A DNA stretch of 64,000 nucleotides from Egaibacter sp046050465. Lineage in GTDB: Bacteria; Pseudomonadota; Gammaproteobacteria; Burkholderiales; Burkholderiaceae_C. This document shows, in pieces, positions 18,088 through 26,812 of the stretch. The DNA is taken from the NCBI GenBank assembly GCA_046050465.1, contig JBJOPS010000019.1:33722-97721 (forward strand). Reading direction: 5' to 3'. The notes below the pieces were generated by a model. It did no database searches, was not told the DNA's origin, and worked only from the letters and a program-made list of their open reading frames with translations. Positions within the stretch are counted from its first letter, which is position 1; the number at the start of each line of letters is the position of its first letter. The translations under genes were made by a program, and so were the position numbers.

Positions 18088-20106
18088 ATGACGGAGCTTC
18101 GTAATGTTGAAGCGGATCTGTCCCGGTTCAAGGCGCGGGTGCTGGTGGTCAGTCTGGCAGTACTGGCCTGCTTCATGTTGCTGATCTCACGACTGGCTTA
18201 CCTGCAAATCGTGCGGCATGAGGATCTGAAGGAGCGAGCTGAAAACAATCGCACTGCAGTGGTTCCGGTAGTGCCCAATCGTGGCCTGATTCTGGACCGC
18301 AACGGTATCGTGCTGGCCAGCAACTACTCGGCCTATACGCTGGAAATCACACCATCCAAAGTGCTTGCACTGGAGCAGACGATTGAAGAGTTGTCGGGGT
18401 TGATAGATATCACGCCGCGGGACCGGCGCCGGTTCAAGAAATTGATGGATGAGTCCAAAAGCTTCGAATCACTACCCATTCGTACACGACTGACCGAAGA
18501 AGAGGTGGCAAAGTTCGCAGCGCAGCGGTTTCGTTTTCCGGGTGTGGATATCAAGGCCCGCCTGTTTAGAAGTTATCCTTATGGCGAGTTGGCAAGTCAT
18601 GTAATTGGCTACATTGGGCGCATCAATCAGGCTGAAAAGGAAAAAATCGAGGAGTCGGACGAGGACAACAACTACCGCGGCACCGAGTACATGGGCAAGC
18701 TGGGCGTAGAGCAAAGCTTCGAAACACAGTTGCATGGCATCACCGGTGTCGATTCCATGGAGACCTCAGCAGGGGGGCGTGCGGTGCGCAAGCTGGCCAG
18801 CAGCCCCTCAACCCCGGGCAACACGGTGATGCTGTCCATCGACATCAAGCTGCAGCATCTGATCGAAGAGCTGTATGGTGATCGCCGTGGTGCGCTGGTG
18901 GCGCTGGACCCCAAGACCGGTGAGGTGCTGGCTTTTGTGAGCAAGCCCACGTTTGATCCCAACCTGTTTGTGGACGGAATTGACACTGAAAGCTGGAAAG
19001 CGCTGAACGAATCCATCGACAAGCCGCTGCTCAACAGGGCCCTGCGCGGCACCTACCCGCCGGGCTCCACCTACAAGCCATTCATGGCGATGGCGGCGCT
19101 GCAGCTTGGGGCGCGCTCGCCCGGCACCATCATCAACGATCCCGGTTTTTACATGTTTGGCGGACACCGTTTTGGCAGCCCGGAGAACGAACGTGGTGGC
19201 GCAATGGACATGAACCGCGCGATCGTAGAGTCCAGCAACGCGTACTTTTACTCACTGGCCAATGAAATGGGCGTAGACGCCATGCACGATTTCATGAAGC
19301 CGCTGGGCTTTGGCCAGATCACCGGCATCGACATCAATGGCGAAGTGCGTGGCGTGCTCCCCAATCAGGAGTGGAAGCGCAACTACTACAAGCGTCCGGA
19401 GCAGAAGAAGTGGTATGCCGGTGAAACCATCTCGCTGGGTATTGGCCAGGGCTACAACAGCTTTACCATGCTGCAACTGGCCCAGGCGACGGCTACGCTG
19501 GTGAACAACGGCATCAAGCACAAACCCCAACTGGTCATTGCTACGCAGGATGCCACCACCCGTACCCGAGTGCCTGTACCGCTGGCTCCCTCGGAAGATC
19601 TGGGGTACAAGCTTGAGAACGTAGAAATTGTGCGCAAGGGCATGGTAGGCGTCACGCAAGTGGGCACCTCGGCACGCGCATTTGCGGGAGCGGGTTACAT
19701 CAGCGGTGGCAAGACTGGCACGGCGCAAGCGGTCACCATGAGCCAGAAGGAAAAATACAACGCGGCCAAAATGGAAGAACATCAACGTGACCACGCGCTG
19801 TATGTCGCCTTTGCACCTGCAGACGACCCGAAAATCGCGCTCGCCGTGATCGTTGAAAACTCGGGTTTTGGTGGCTCCAATGCCGCTCCGATTGCCCGGC
19901 GTGTGTTCGACTACTGGCTGTTGAACCAGTACCCTAATGAAGCAGATATTGCCGCCGTCAGGCTGGGGCAGGCCACGGCGCCACTTGGCAAACCCCGTGC
20001 CGTGTCTGAGGTGCCCTGGCCTGCGGGCGCCATGGCTGCAGCTCCGGTGAGCGTAGCCTCGGCTGCAGCGTCGGCAACCAAACCCGCCAGCGCACCACGG
20101 CCCTGA
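18088..20106 (+). CDS. mrdA: Penicillin-binding protein 2 (elongasome transpeptidase)
   Basis: A 672-residue class B PBP: TM helix near 16-40, non-penicillin-binding pedestal domain, then the transpeptidase domain with the catalytic S327 in STYK, SSN at 382-384, and KTG at 542-544. It cross-links peptidoglycan during lateral growth. The last ~60 residues are an Ala/Pro/Ser-rich tail. In many relatives rodA follows; here the next gene is an unrelated permease on the other strand. Confidence 0.96.
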   Translation: MTELRNVEADLSRFKARVLVVSLAVLACFMLLISRLAYLQIVRHEDLKERAENNRTAVVPVVPNRGLILDRNGIVLASNYSAYTLEITPSKVLALEQTIEELSGLIDITPRDRRRFKKLMDESKSFESLPIRTRLTEEEVAKFAAQRFRFPGVDIKARLFRSYPYGELASHVIGYIGRINQAEKEKIEESDEDNNYRGTEYMGKLGVEQSFETQLHGITGVDSMETSAGGRAVRKLASSPSTPGNTVMLSIDIKLQHLIEELYGDRRGALVALDPKTGEVLAFVSKPTFDPNLFVDGIDTESWKALNESIDKPLLNRALRGTYPPGSTYKPFMAMAALQLGARSPGTIINDPGFYMFGGHRFGSPENERGGAMDMNRAIVESSNAYFYSLANEMGVDAMHDFMKPLGFGQITGIDINGEVRGVLPNQEWKRNYYKRPEQKKWYAGETISLGIGQGYNSFTMLQLAQATATLVNNGIKHKPQLVIATQDATTRTRVPVPLAPSEDLGYKLENVEIVRKGMVGVTQVGTSARAFAGAGYISGGKTGTAQAVTMSQKEKYNAAKMEEHQRDHALYVAFAPADDPKIALAVIVENSGFGGSNAAPIARRVFDYWLLNQYPNEADIAAVRLGQATAPLGKPRAVSEVPWPAGAMAAAPVSVASAAASATKPASAPRP

Positions 20107-20137
20107 CGAGACCCTGTTGAAAGTTGTCGCGTGGCGT

Positions 20138-20923
20138 TTATGTGCGTAAAAAGGCGTCGTACGCCGTTTTCAGAATCAGTGCCCCTACCACCACAACAAA
20201 CACCGCGCGAATAAACCCCGCGCCATGTTTCAGCGCCATATGGGTGCCCAACAGGCTGCCTGCCACGTTGGCCACGGCCATGGCGGCCACAAAATGCCAC
20301 CACACGTGGCCCTTGGCGGTGAACAGGATGAGTGCAGCCAGGTTGGTGGCGCAGTTCAGCACCTTGGAGGCCGCCGAGGCGTTCAAAAAGTCATACCCCA
20401 GCCAGCGCACCATCAAAAAGACAAATAGACTGCCGGTGCCAGGCCCGAAAAAACCATCGTAAAAGCCCAGCGTCAGGCCGATGAAGCTGGCTGCCAGCAC
20501 CTCGCGGCGACCGGCAAAACGCGGGGCATGAACCTGGCCCATCTGCTTTTTGGCCAGTGTGTAGAGCAGCATCGCCAGCAGGATGAAGGGCAGCACCTTG
20601 CGCAAAAAATCAGGGGAAATCAGCGTGACGGCCCAGGCGCCCGTCATCGAACCGGCAAAACCCAGGGCCGCCGCCGGCAACAGCACCGCCCACCGCAAAT
20701 CAACCCGGCGGCTGTATTGCCAGGCGGCCATGCCGGTGCCCCAGATTGCCGCCCCCTTGTTGGTGCCCAGCAGGGTGGCCGGGTGCGAAGACGGAAAGGT
20801 GGCAAACATGGCCGGCACCAGCACCAGACCGCCACCGCCGACGATTGAGTCCAGAAATCCGGCCAGCAGGGAAGCCAGGGAGATGACGGCAAGTTCCATG
20901 CGGTGGATTGTCGCATCAGTCAC
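20138..20923 (-). CDS. TSUP-family (TauE/SafE-like) membrane permease
   Basis: A 261-residue polytopic protein with about eight TM segments and the DUF81/TauE signature: SLLAGFLDSIVGGGGLVLVPAM near the start and LGFYDGFFGPGTGSLFVF in the second half. Members export or import sulfite, sulfoacetate or other small organic anions; the substrate is not predictable. Two starts are possible (20923 or Met9 at 20899); neither has a clear ribosome site. A dispersed repeat begins about 9 bp upstream of the first. Confidence 0.86.
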   Translation of the reverse strand: MTDATIHRMELAVISLASLLAGFLDSIVGGGGLVLVPAMFATFPSSHPATLLGTNKGAAIWGTGMAAWQYSRRVDLRWAVLLPAAALGFAGSMTGAWAVTLISPDFLRKVLPFILLAMLLYTLAKKQMGQVHAPRFAGRREVLAASFIGLTLGFYDGFFGPGTGSLFVFLMVRWLGYDFLNASAASKVLNCATNLAALILFTAKGHVWWHFVAAMAVANVAGSLLGTHMALKHGAGFIRAVFVVVVGALILKTAYDAFLRT

Positions 20924-20931
20924 ATGGGAAA

Positions 20932-20996
20932 ATGCTATTAAATTAATAGCTACTCACGCATATAGGACGCGGGCTAAAGGCCTAAAATGGCATGAG
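20932..20996 (-). repeat. Dispersed short repeat, copy 3 (best-preserved)
   Basis: Read on the plus strand it has GCTATTAA / TTAATAGC (a perfect 8-nt dyad), TACTCACGCATAT, then GGGCTAAAGGCC. It lies immediately upstream of the TSUP gene start. Confidence 0.8.
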
Positions 20997-21010
20997 AATG
21001 CTCCAAAAAC

Positions 21011-21039
21011 AAAAGGCACCGGGGTTGCCGGTGCCTTTT
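21011..21039 (-). terminator. Strong terminator downstream of the GMC oxidoreductase operon
   Basis: A 12-bp perfect stem AAAAGGCACCGG / CCGGTGCCTTTT with a 5-nt loop. On the minus strand it is followed by a T-rich tract. The operon stop is at 21187, and the ~150 bp between carry no recognisable gene. Confidence 0.75.
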
Positions 21040-21186
21040 GAAACGCATCCGCTTTGGGGTGCGGGTAAACGATCAAGTCGTCAAATTTTGTCTCCTGGGC
21101 CTCTCGAGTGAAGCGGACTTTTGGTCCGTTTGCGAGTGGGGTGACTGTAGAAGCCCCCTGTGCCCCGCACATCGGGAGTTACCCTT

Positions 21187-22908
21187 TTATGGCAAACCCT
21201 TGGTGTCCTCAGATATCCACTGGGCGGCTTTTTCGGCCAGCATCAACGTGGGTGAATTGGTGTTGCCGCTGGTGATGGTGGGCATCACGCCCGCGTCCAC
21301 CACCCGCAAACCGGCAATGTCCCGCACCTTGAGTCGCGCATCGACCACGGCCATGGGGTCTGCGCCCGGCCCTTCGATCTTGCCCATTTTGGTGGTGCCA
21401 ACCGGGTGAAAGATGGTGGTGGCGATGTCGCCCGCCAGCTTGGCCAGTTCGTCATCGGTCTGAAACTGCACGCCCGGCCTCCATTCCTGCGGCTGGTATT
21501 TTGCCAAGGCGGGCTGCGACACGATCTTGCGGGTGATGCGCAGCGAGTCCGCGGCCACTTTGCGGTCTTCTTCCGTGCTGAGGTAGTTGGGTGCAATGGC
21601 TGGCGCGTCTTCAAACCGGTTGCTCTTGATGTTCACCGTGCCCCGGCTGGTGGGGTTCAGGTTACACACGCTGGCGGTGAACGCGGGGAAGTTGTGCAGC
21701 GGCTCGCCAAACGCGTCCAGGCTCAGCGGCTGCACGTGGTATTCGATGTTCGGGTAGGGCTTGTCCGGCGAACTGCGGGTGAACGCGCCCAGTTGCGATG
21801 GCGCCATGCTCATCGGCCCGGTGCGTTTGAGGGCGTATTCCAGCCCGATGCGTGCCTTGCCCCACAGGCTGTTGGCCATGGTGTTGAGCGTTTGCACGCC
21901 GTTGACTTTGAAGACGGCACGAATCTGCAAATGATCTTGAAGGTTAGCGCCCACTCCCGGAATGTCGGCTGTCACCGGGATGTTGTGTTGCGCCAGCAAG
22001 GCCGCCGGGCCGACACCCGAGAGCTGCAAGATTTGTGGAGACCCAATGCTGCCCGCCGTCAAAATGACCTCGCGCGCCGCATTGGCGGTCACCATTTCCT
22101 GGCCGGTCCAGACCTGTGCACCGGTGCAGCGCAGGCCGCCGTCGGGCTGTTTTTCGATCACCAGCTTGGCGACCTGGGCCGATGTCCACATCTCGAAATT
22201 GGGCCGCGCGTAACACATGGGTCGCAAAAAAGCCTTGGCCGTGTTCCAGCGCCAGCCGTCTTTCTGGTTCACTTCGAAGTAACCCACGCCTTCGTTGCTG
22301 CCAGTGTTGAAGTCTTCCGTGGCAGGCACGCCAGCCTGTTGGGCGGCTTGCGAAAAGGCGTCCAGAACGTCCCAGCGCAGGCGCTGCTTCTCGATACGCC
22401 ACTCACCCCCCGCATTGCGGTGGCGCAGCAGCTTTTGATAATCGGTGCCGTTGGCGGGCATCAGTTCGGGTGCTGTGCCGCGGGCACCGTGCAGTTTTGT
22501 TGGACCTTTGTAATGGTCCTCATGCAGCTTGAAATAAGGCAGCGCGTTGTTCCAGGTCCAGGTGTCGTCGCCGGTCAGTTGCGCCCACTGGTCGTAGTCG
22601 CGTGCCTGGCCGCGCATGTAAATCATGCCGTTGATGCTGGAGCAGCCGCCCAGCACCTTGCCGCGTGGGTAACGCAACTGGCGGCCATTCAGGCCCGCGT
22701 CGGCCTCGGTCTGATACAGCCAGTCGGTGCGCGGGTTGCCTATGCAATACAGGTAACCGACGGGAATGTGAATCCAGTGGTAGTCGTCCCGCCGGCCGGC
22801 TTCAATCAGCAGCACGCGCTTGGAGGCATCGGCGCTGAGGCGGTTGGCCAGCAGGCAGCCCGCCGTACCGGCGCCGATGATGATGTAGTCGAATTCTGTT
22901 TGGCCCAT
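21187..22908 (-). CDS. GMC family FAD oxidoreductase (choline/alcohol dehydrogenase-like)
   Basis: A 573-residue glucose-methanol-choline oxidoreductase. The N-terminal FAD-binding motif is DYIIIGAGTAGCLLANRLS. GMC signature 1 lies in GKVLGGCSSINGMIYMRG and signature 2 in GSIGSPQILQLSGVG. The catalytic His is in FHPVGTTKMG, and the C-terminal SGNTNSPTLMLAEKAA is conserved. It oxidises an alcohol; the substrate is unknown. Downstream partner of an enoyl-CoA hydratase-like gene (12 bp gap), which suggests a catabolic pathway. Confidence 0.9.
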   Translation of the reverse strand: MGQTEFDYIIIGAGTAGCLLANRLSADASKRVLLIEAGRRDDYHWIHIPVGYLYCIGNPRTDWLYQTEADAGLNGRQLRYPRGKVLGGCSSINGMIYMRGQARDYDQWAQLTGDDTWTWNNALPYFKLHEDHYKGPTKLHGARGTAPELMPANGTDYQKLLRHRNAGGEWRIEKQRLRWDVLDAFSQAAQQAGVPATEDFNTGSNEGVGYFEVNQKDGWRWNTAKAFLRPMCYARPNFEMWTSAQVAKLVIEKQPDGGLRCTGAQVWTGQEMVTANAAREVILTAGSIGSPQILQLSGVGPAALLAQHNIPVTADIPGVGANLQDHLQIRAVFKVNGVQTLNTMANSLWGKARIGLEYALKRTGPMSMAPSQLGAFTRSSPDKPYPNIEYHVQPLSLDAFGEPLHNFPAFTASVCNLNPTSRGTVNIKSNRFEDAPAIAPNYLSTEEDRKVAADSLRITRKIVSQPALAKYQPQEWRPGVQFQTDDELAKLAGDIATTIFHPVGTTKMGKIEGPGADPMAVVDARLKVRDIAGLRVVDAGVMPTITSGNTNSPTLMLAEKAAQWISEDTKGLP

Positions 22909-22920
22909 GGGTAATGGTAA

Positions 22921-23727
22921 TCAGTGACCCACCCAGTTTGGCTTACGCTTCTCCTGAAACGCCTTTTGCCCTTCTTTCGCGTCGTCGGTCAGCGTGAACA
23001 GCGCAATCTGGCTCTCGGTAAACGACATGCTTTCCTCAAACGCCATGGTTTCCACTTTTTTCATGGTGTACAGGCCGCGACGGATGGCGGCGGGGGATTT
23101 GTCCAGCAGGCGGTCCAGCAGCCACTGCAGTTTGGCGTCCACATCGTCATCCACATAGTTCACCAGGTTGAATGCCAGCGCCTGCGCGGAAGTGATGGGC
23201 TCACCCGTCAGGCACATCTCGGCCAGCACGCGCTTGGGGATAAGGTGTTGCAACACACTCAGCACCTGCGCCGGAAACACGCCCACCTTCACCTCAGGCA
23301 GGCCAAACACCGCGTGGCTGGCCGCGACCGCCATGTCGCACATGCTCATCAAGCCCATGCCACCGGCCATGCAGGCGCCGTTCACCCGGGCGATCAGCGG
23401 CACGGTGCTGGCTTTGGCCACGCGCAGCAGCTGGGCCAGATGCCCATGCGGCTCGGAATAATCGGTGGTGAAGGCCTTGGCGGATTGCAGGTCGGCCCCG
23501 GCGCAAAACGCCTTGCTGCCCGCGCCGGTGATGACGATGGCGCGGATGTCGCGCTGGCCCTGCACCGTGGCAATAGCCTGCGCCATGCCTGCCAGCACGC
23601 CGTGGCTCATGGCGTTGCGCCGCTCTTCACGGGTGATGGTGAGCCACAGCACGGGGCCGCGTTGTTCTACGGCCAACTCAGCGGCCAATTCGGGCGATAA
23701 GGTGAAGCCGGGGTTTGAATTGTTCAT
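22921..23727 (-). CDS. Enoyl-CoA hydratase/isomerase family protein
   Basis: A 268-residue crotonase-fold protein. The oxyanion-hole segments are FCAGADLQSA and VNGACMAGGMGLMSMCDMAVA, and the following FGLPEVKVGVFPA holds a glutamate at the position used for catalysis in many members. It acts on a CoA thioester of unknown acyl chain. I start at the ATG at 23727 because AGGAGACTAC precedes it; a Met six codons earlier lacks such a site. First gene of a two-gene operon with the GMC oxidoreductase. Confidence 0.88.
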   Translation of the reverse strand: MNNSNPGFTLSPELAAELAVEQRGPVLWLTITREERRNAMSHGVLAGMAQAIATVQGQRDIRAIVITGAGSKAFCAGADLQSAKAFTTDYSEPHGHLAQLLRVAKASTVPLIARVNGACMAGGMGLMSMCDMAVAASHAVFGLPEVKVGVFPAQVLSVLQHLIPKRVLAEMCLTGEPITSAQALAFNLVNYVDDDVDAKLQWLLDRLLDKSPAAIRRGLYTMKKVETMAFEESMSFTESQIALFTLTDDAKEGQKAFQEKRKPNWVGH

Positions 23728-23792
23728 GTAGTCTCCTGCGGGCACCTATTTTGCGTGTATTTCCCGCGGGAGTCGTGGTTACACGCGTTACG

Positions 23793-24995
23793 ATGGCGAA
23801 ACCCAACAAGTCGAGCCCAACGACCCCCTCCGTCAATGCGTCTTCGTCCCTAACACTGCCGACCATGGAGGAAAGCACCCCCCACATCACGCGCGAACAG
23901 GCACCGCAAGGAACGCGTGCACGTGTGCTGGGCCAATGGACGGCCGCACGGTTGGCCGAACCCGCCGCATGGGATGGCATTCAGGGCGAACTGCAGGCCC
24001 TGGCGCAACCCGCCCTGGCCGGTTGCGAGTGGGATCTGAATGCCTTGCAGCGGCTGGACCACACGGGTGCGCAATTGCTGTGGAACGCCTGGGGCCGGCA
24101 GTGGCCGAAAGACATTCATCTCCAGCCTGTGCAGCGCGCCATGCTGGAGCGCGTGGCCCGGTTTTCGGTAGCGCGGCCCATCCCGCAGCGCCGCTTTGCC
24201 TGGGAGATGTTCCTGTCGCTGGGCGCAGCTGTCTGGCAGGTGCTGGACCACGCGCAAGGGATGGTCCGGCTGATTGGCCAGTTGCTGCTGGACCTGATAC
24301 GGCTGGCGCGTGCGCCGCGCGCCGGTCCCTGGCGGGATGTGTCAGGCCACCTGTATCACATCGGCGCCACGGCACTACCCATTACCGCGCTGGTGGGGTT
24401 TTTGATTGGCGTGGTGCTCGCATACCTGATGTCGCTGCAACTGCGGCAGTTTGGTGCGGACGCATTCATTGTGGACATTTTGGGCATCTCGCTCATTCGT
24501 GAACTCGGGCCGGTGCTGGCTGCGATTTTGCTGGCCGGGCGCTCCGGGTCGGCCATCACCGCACAGATTGGCGTGATGCGCGTCACCGAAGAACTCGATG
24601 CCATGCGTGTCATGGGCATTCCCCGCGGCTACCGGCTGGTCATGCCCCGCGCCATGGCGATGGCCGTGGCCATGCCGCTGATATCGGTGTGGACCACATT
24701 GGCAGCCCTGCTGGGCGGCATGCTCGCAGCCGACCTGGTGATGGGCGTCACACCCGCGTATTTTGTGCAGGCGTTGCCGAAGGCGGTGGAAGTGTCCAAC
24801 CTGACGCTGGCGATCTGCAAATCCATTGTGTTTGGTCTGCTGATTGCCATTATTGGCTGCCACTACGGCCTGCGCGTCAAACCCAATACCGAAAGCCTGG
24901 GGCAGGGCACCACGGCCTCTGTGGTGACGTCCATCACGGGGGTGATTCTGGTGGATGCGCTCTTTGCCGTGTTGTTCAAGGATGTCGGCGTATGA
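23793..24995 (+). CDS. MlaE-family permease with N-terminal STAS-like domain
   Basis: About 400 residues. The first ~150 form a STAS/MlaB-like domain (WDLNALQRLDHTGAQLLWNAW). The rest is an MlaE permease of five or six TM helices, with the conserved EQ-loop equivalent ELGPVLAAILLAGRSGSAITAQIG and MRVTEELDAMRVMGI. It is the inner-membrane part of a phospholipid/lipid ABC system. The start is uncertain: ATGs at 23793 and 23865 are in frame. Followed by its ATPase with a 4-bp overlap. Confidence 0.88.
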   Translation: MAKPNKSSPTTPSVNASSSLTLPTMEESTPHITREQAPQGTRARVLGQWTAARLAEPAAWDGIQGELQALAQPALAGCEWDLNALQRLDHTGAQLLWNAWGRQWPKDIHLQPVQRAMLERVARFSVARPIPQRRFAWEMFLSLGAAVWQVLDHAQGMVRLIGQLLLDLIRLARAPRAGPWRDVSGHLYHIGATALPITALVGFLIGVVLAYLMSLQLRQFGADAFIVDILGISLIRELGPVLAAILLAGRSGSAITAQIGVMRVTEELDAMRVMGIPRGYRLVMPRAMAMAVAMPLISVWTTLAALLGGMLAADLVMGVTPAYFVQALPKAVEVSNLTLAICKSIVFGLLIAIIGCHYGLRVKPNTESLGQGTTASVVTSITGVILVDALFAVLFKDVGV

Positions 24996-25801
24996 ACCGC
25001 GCGAACCCGGGCACGCGTGCACCGGTGGTGCAGATCAGCAAACTGTGGTCGGTGTTTCGCTCTGCCGGGCAGCAGGCCGTGATCCACAAGGATCTTGACC
25101 TGGTGATCGAGGCCGGTGAGTTGTTGTCCGTCGTGGGCGGCTCGGGCAGTGGCAAGACGGTGCTGTTGCGGCAGATTCTGGGTCTCGAAAGCCCGGCGCA
25201 GGGCAGCGTCATGGTGCTGGGCAAGTCTGCTGCCGAATTGGGTGATGCGGGTGCCGCCAGCCGGGTGGGCATGTTGTTTCAGCACGGCGCGCTGTTCTCG
25301 GCTTTCAGTGTGCTGGACAACATCGGGTTCCCGTTGCGCGAACTGAAAAATTTACCCGAGTCGCTCGTGCGCGACGCAGCGCTGGTGAAATTACAGATGG
25401 TTGGACTGGATGCTTCGCAGGCGTACAAGATGCCGGCAGACCTGTCCGGCGGCATGATCAAGCGCGTGGCGCTGGCGCGTGCGCTGATCATGGACCCGCC
25501 GCTGCTGCTGCTGGACGAGCCCACCGCCGGGCTGGATCCTGACAGCGCCGATGCGTTTTGCGCGCTGCTGCGTTCGCTGCACCGCGAGCTGGACCTGACG
25601 GTCGTGATGGTGACGCATGATCTGGACACCCTGTTTGAGCTCAGCACCCGCGTGGCGGTGGTAGCTGACAAACGTGTGATCATCAACGCACCGCCGAAAG
25701 AAGTGATTGCGTTCCCGCACCCTTTCATCCACGATTTTTTCCTGGGCGAACGGGGTCAGCGCGCAATGGAGTTGTTGCGCGAATACCCGTTTGCCGTGTA
25801 G
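24992..25801 (+). CDS. MlaF-like ABC transporter ATP-binding protein
   Basis: A 269-residue ABC ATPase: Walker A GGSGSGKT, Q-loop in MLFQHGALFS, signature LSGGMIKRVALARA (an LSGGM variant usual in MlaF), Walker B LLLLDEPTAGLD, and H-loop THDLD. It powers the MlaE-type permease. The ATG at 24992 overlaps the previous TGA. The MCE-domain protein follows after 12 bp. Confidence 0.92.
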   Translation: MNRANPGTRAPVVQISKLWSVFRSAGQQAVIHKDLDLVIEAGELLSVVGGSGSGKTVLLRQILGLESPAQGSVMVLGKSAAELGDAGAASRVGMLFQHGALFSAFSVLDNIGFPLRELKNLPESLVRDAALVKLQMVGLDASQAYKMPADLSGGMIKRVALARALIMDPPLLLLDEPTAGLDPDSADAFCALLRSLHRELDLTVVMVTHDLDTLFELSTRVAVVADKRVIINAPPKEVIAFPHPFIHDFFLGERGQRAMELLREYPFAV

Positions 25802-25813
25802 AAAGAGAATCTT

Positions 25814-26812
25814 ATGGAAAACCGATCTCATGCCCTGGCCGCCGGTGCGTTTGTACTGGCTGTGATGGCGTTGCTGGTTGCGCTGGCTTTCTGGCTGACA
25901 CGCGACAACGCCGTGCGCCGTACCTACGAGATATCCAGCAGGGACGCTGTGACCGGTCTGCAGGTTCAGGCGGGCGTGCGGTTTCGTGGCGTCACCGTGG
26001 GGCGTGTCACCGATATCGGGTTTGATCCGGCCACAACCGGCAATGTGCTGGTGCGAATTTCGGTGGATGACAACGCGCCCATCACCCGCTCAACCTATGC
26101 CACGCTGGGCTTTCAGGGTGTGACCGGGCTGGCCTTTGTGCAGCTGGACGATTCCGGTGAGTCGCGCGAGGCACTGCCTTCTGGCGCGGCCAAATCCGAG
26201 CGCATCCCGATTCGCCCGAGCTTGTTGTCCAAGCTGTCCGATCAGGGCGTTACCCTGCTCAATGAGCTGGAGGAAACCAGCAAGCGCGTGAATCTCTTGC
26301 TGGCGCCCGAGAACCAGAAGTCCCTGATGGGCGCCATTGATGGTATAAGCCAGGCCGCCAGCAGTGTGCAGAAACTGGCCGCCAATGCAGACAAGGTGCT
26401 GGATGCCCAGCTCGGGCCGCAAAAAGTCAATATCCCCAAGCTGGCTGAAGAAACCACGGCGACGCTCAAGTCGATGCAGGGCGCTTCTGACCGCGTTGGC
26501 ACCAGCGCAGACGAAGCGCGCGATTCCGCTGCCGCCTTCAAACGTGTGACAGAGCGCATGAGTGCGCCGGGCGGCACGCTGGATCAGGTGACGCAAGGCA
26601 TCGAGTCACTCACCGCGACGGGTCAAACATTGAATGCAGGCACGCTGCCGCGCCTGAACCGCACCGTGGATGAGGCGGCGCGTGCTGTGCGGCAGGTTGG
26701 CAAAACGGTGAGCGCAGTGAACGACAACCCGCAGTCGCTGATTTACGGCAACGGGCCGGTGTTGCCAGGACCGGGTGAACCCGGGTTTACCACGCCGGGA
26801 GGAAAACCATGA
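25814..26812 (+). CDS. MlaD-like MCE domain protein
   Basis: 332 residues with an N-terminal TM anchor (residues ~10-30) and one MCE domain near 38-115 (GLQVQAGVRFRGVTVGRVTDIG). A long helical, coiled-coil-prone C-terminal part ends in a Pro/Gly-rich tail. It binds lipid in the periplasm and links the permease to a carrier. No MlaC-type carrier gene is present; a lipoprotein takes that place, as in Pqi/LetB- or mycobacterial-type arrangements. Confidence 0.9.
   Translation: MENRSHALAAGAFVLAVMALLVALAFWLTRDNAVRRTYEISSRDAVTGLQVQAGVRFRGVTVGRVTDIGFDPATTGNVLVRISVDDNAPITRSTYATLGFQGVTGLAFVQLDDSGESREALPSGAAKSERIPIRPSLLSKLSDQGVTLLNELEETSKRVNLLLAPENQKSLMGAIDGISQAASSVQKLAANADKVLDAQLGPQKVNIPKLAEETTATLKSMQGASDRVGTSADEARDSAAAFKRVTERMSAPGGTLDQVTQGIESLTATGQTLNAGTLPRLNRTVDEAARAVRQVGKTVSAVNDNPQSLIYGNGPVLPGPGEPGFTTPGGKP

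Noticed and set aside
21406..22914. 502-residue open frame on the plus strand
   Set aside because: Antisense to the GMC oxidoreductase gene; rich in His/Gly/Val as expected for the reverse frame of GC-rich coding DNA, with no family motif.
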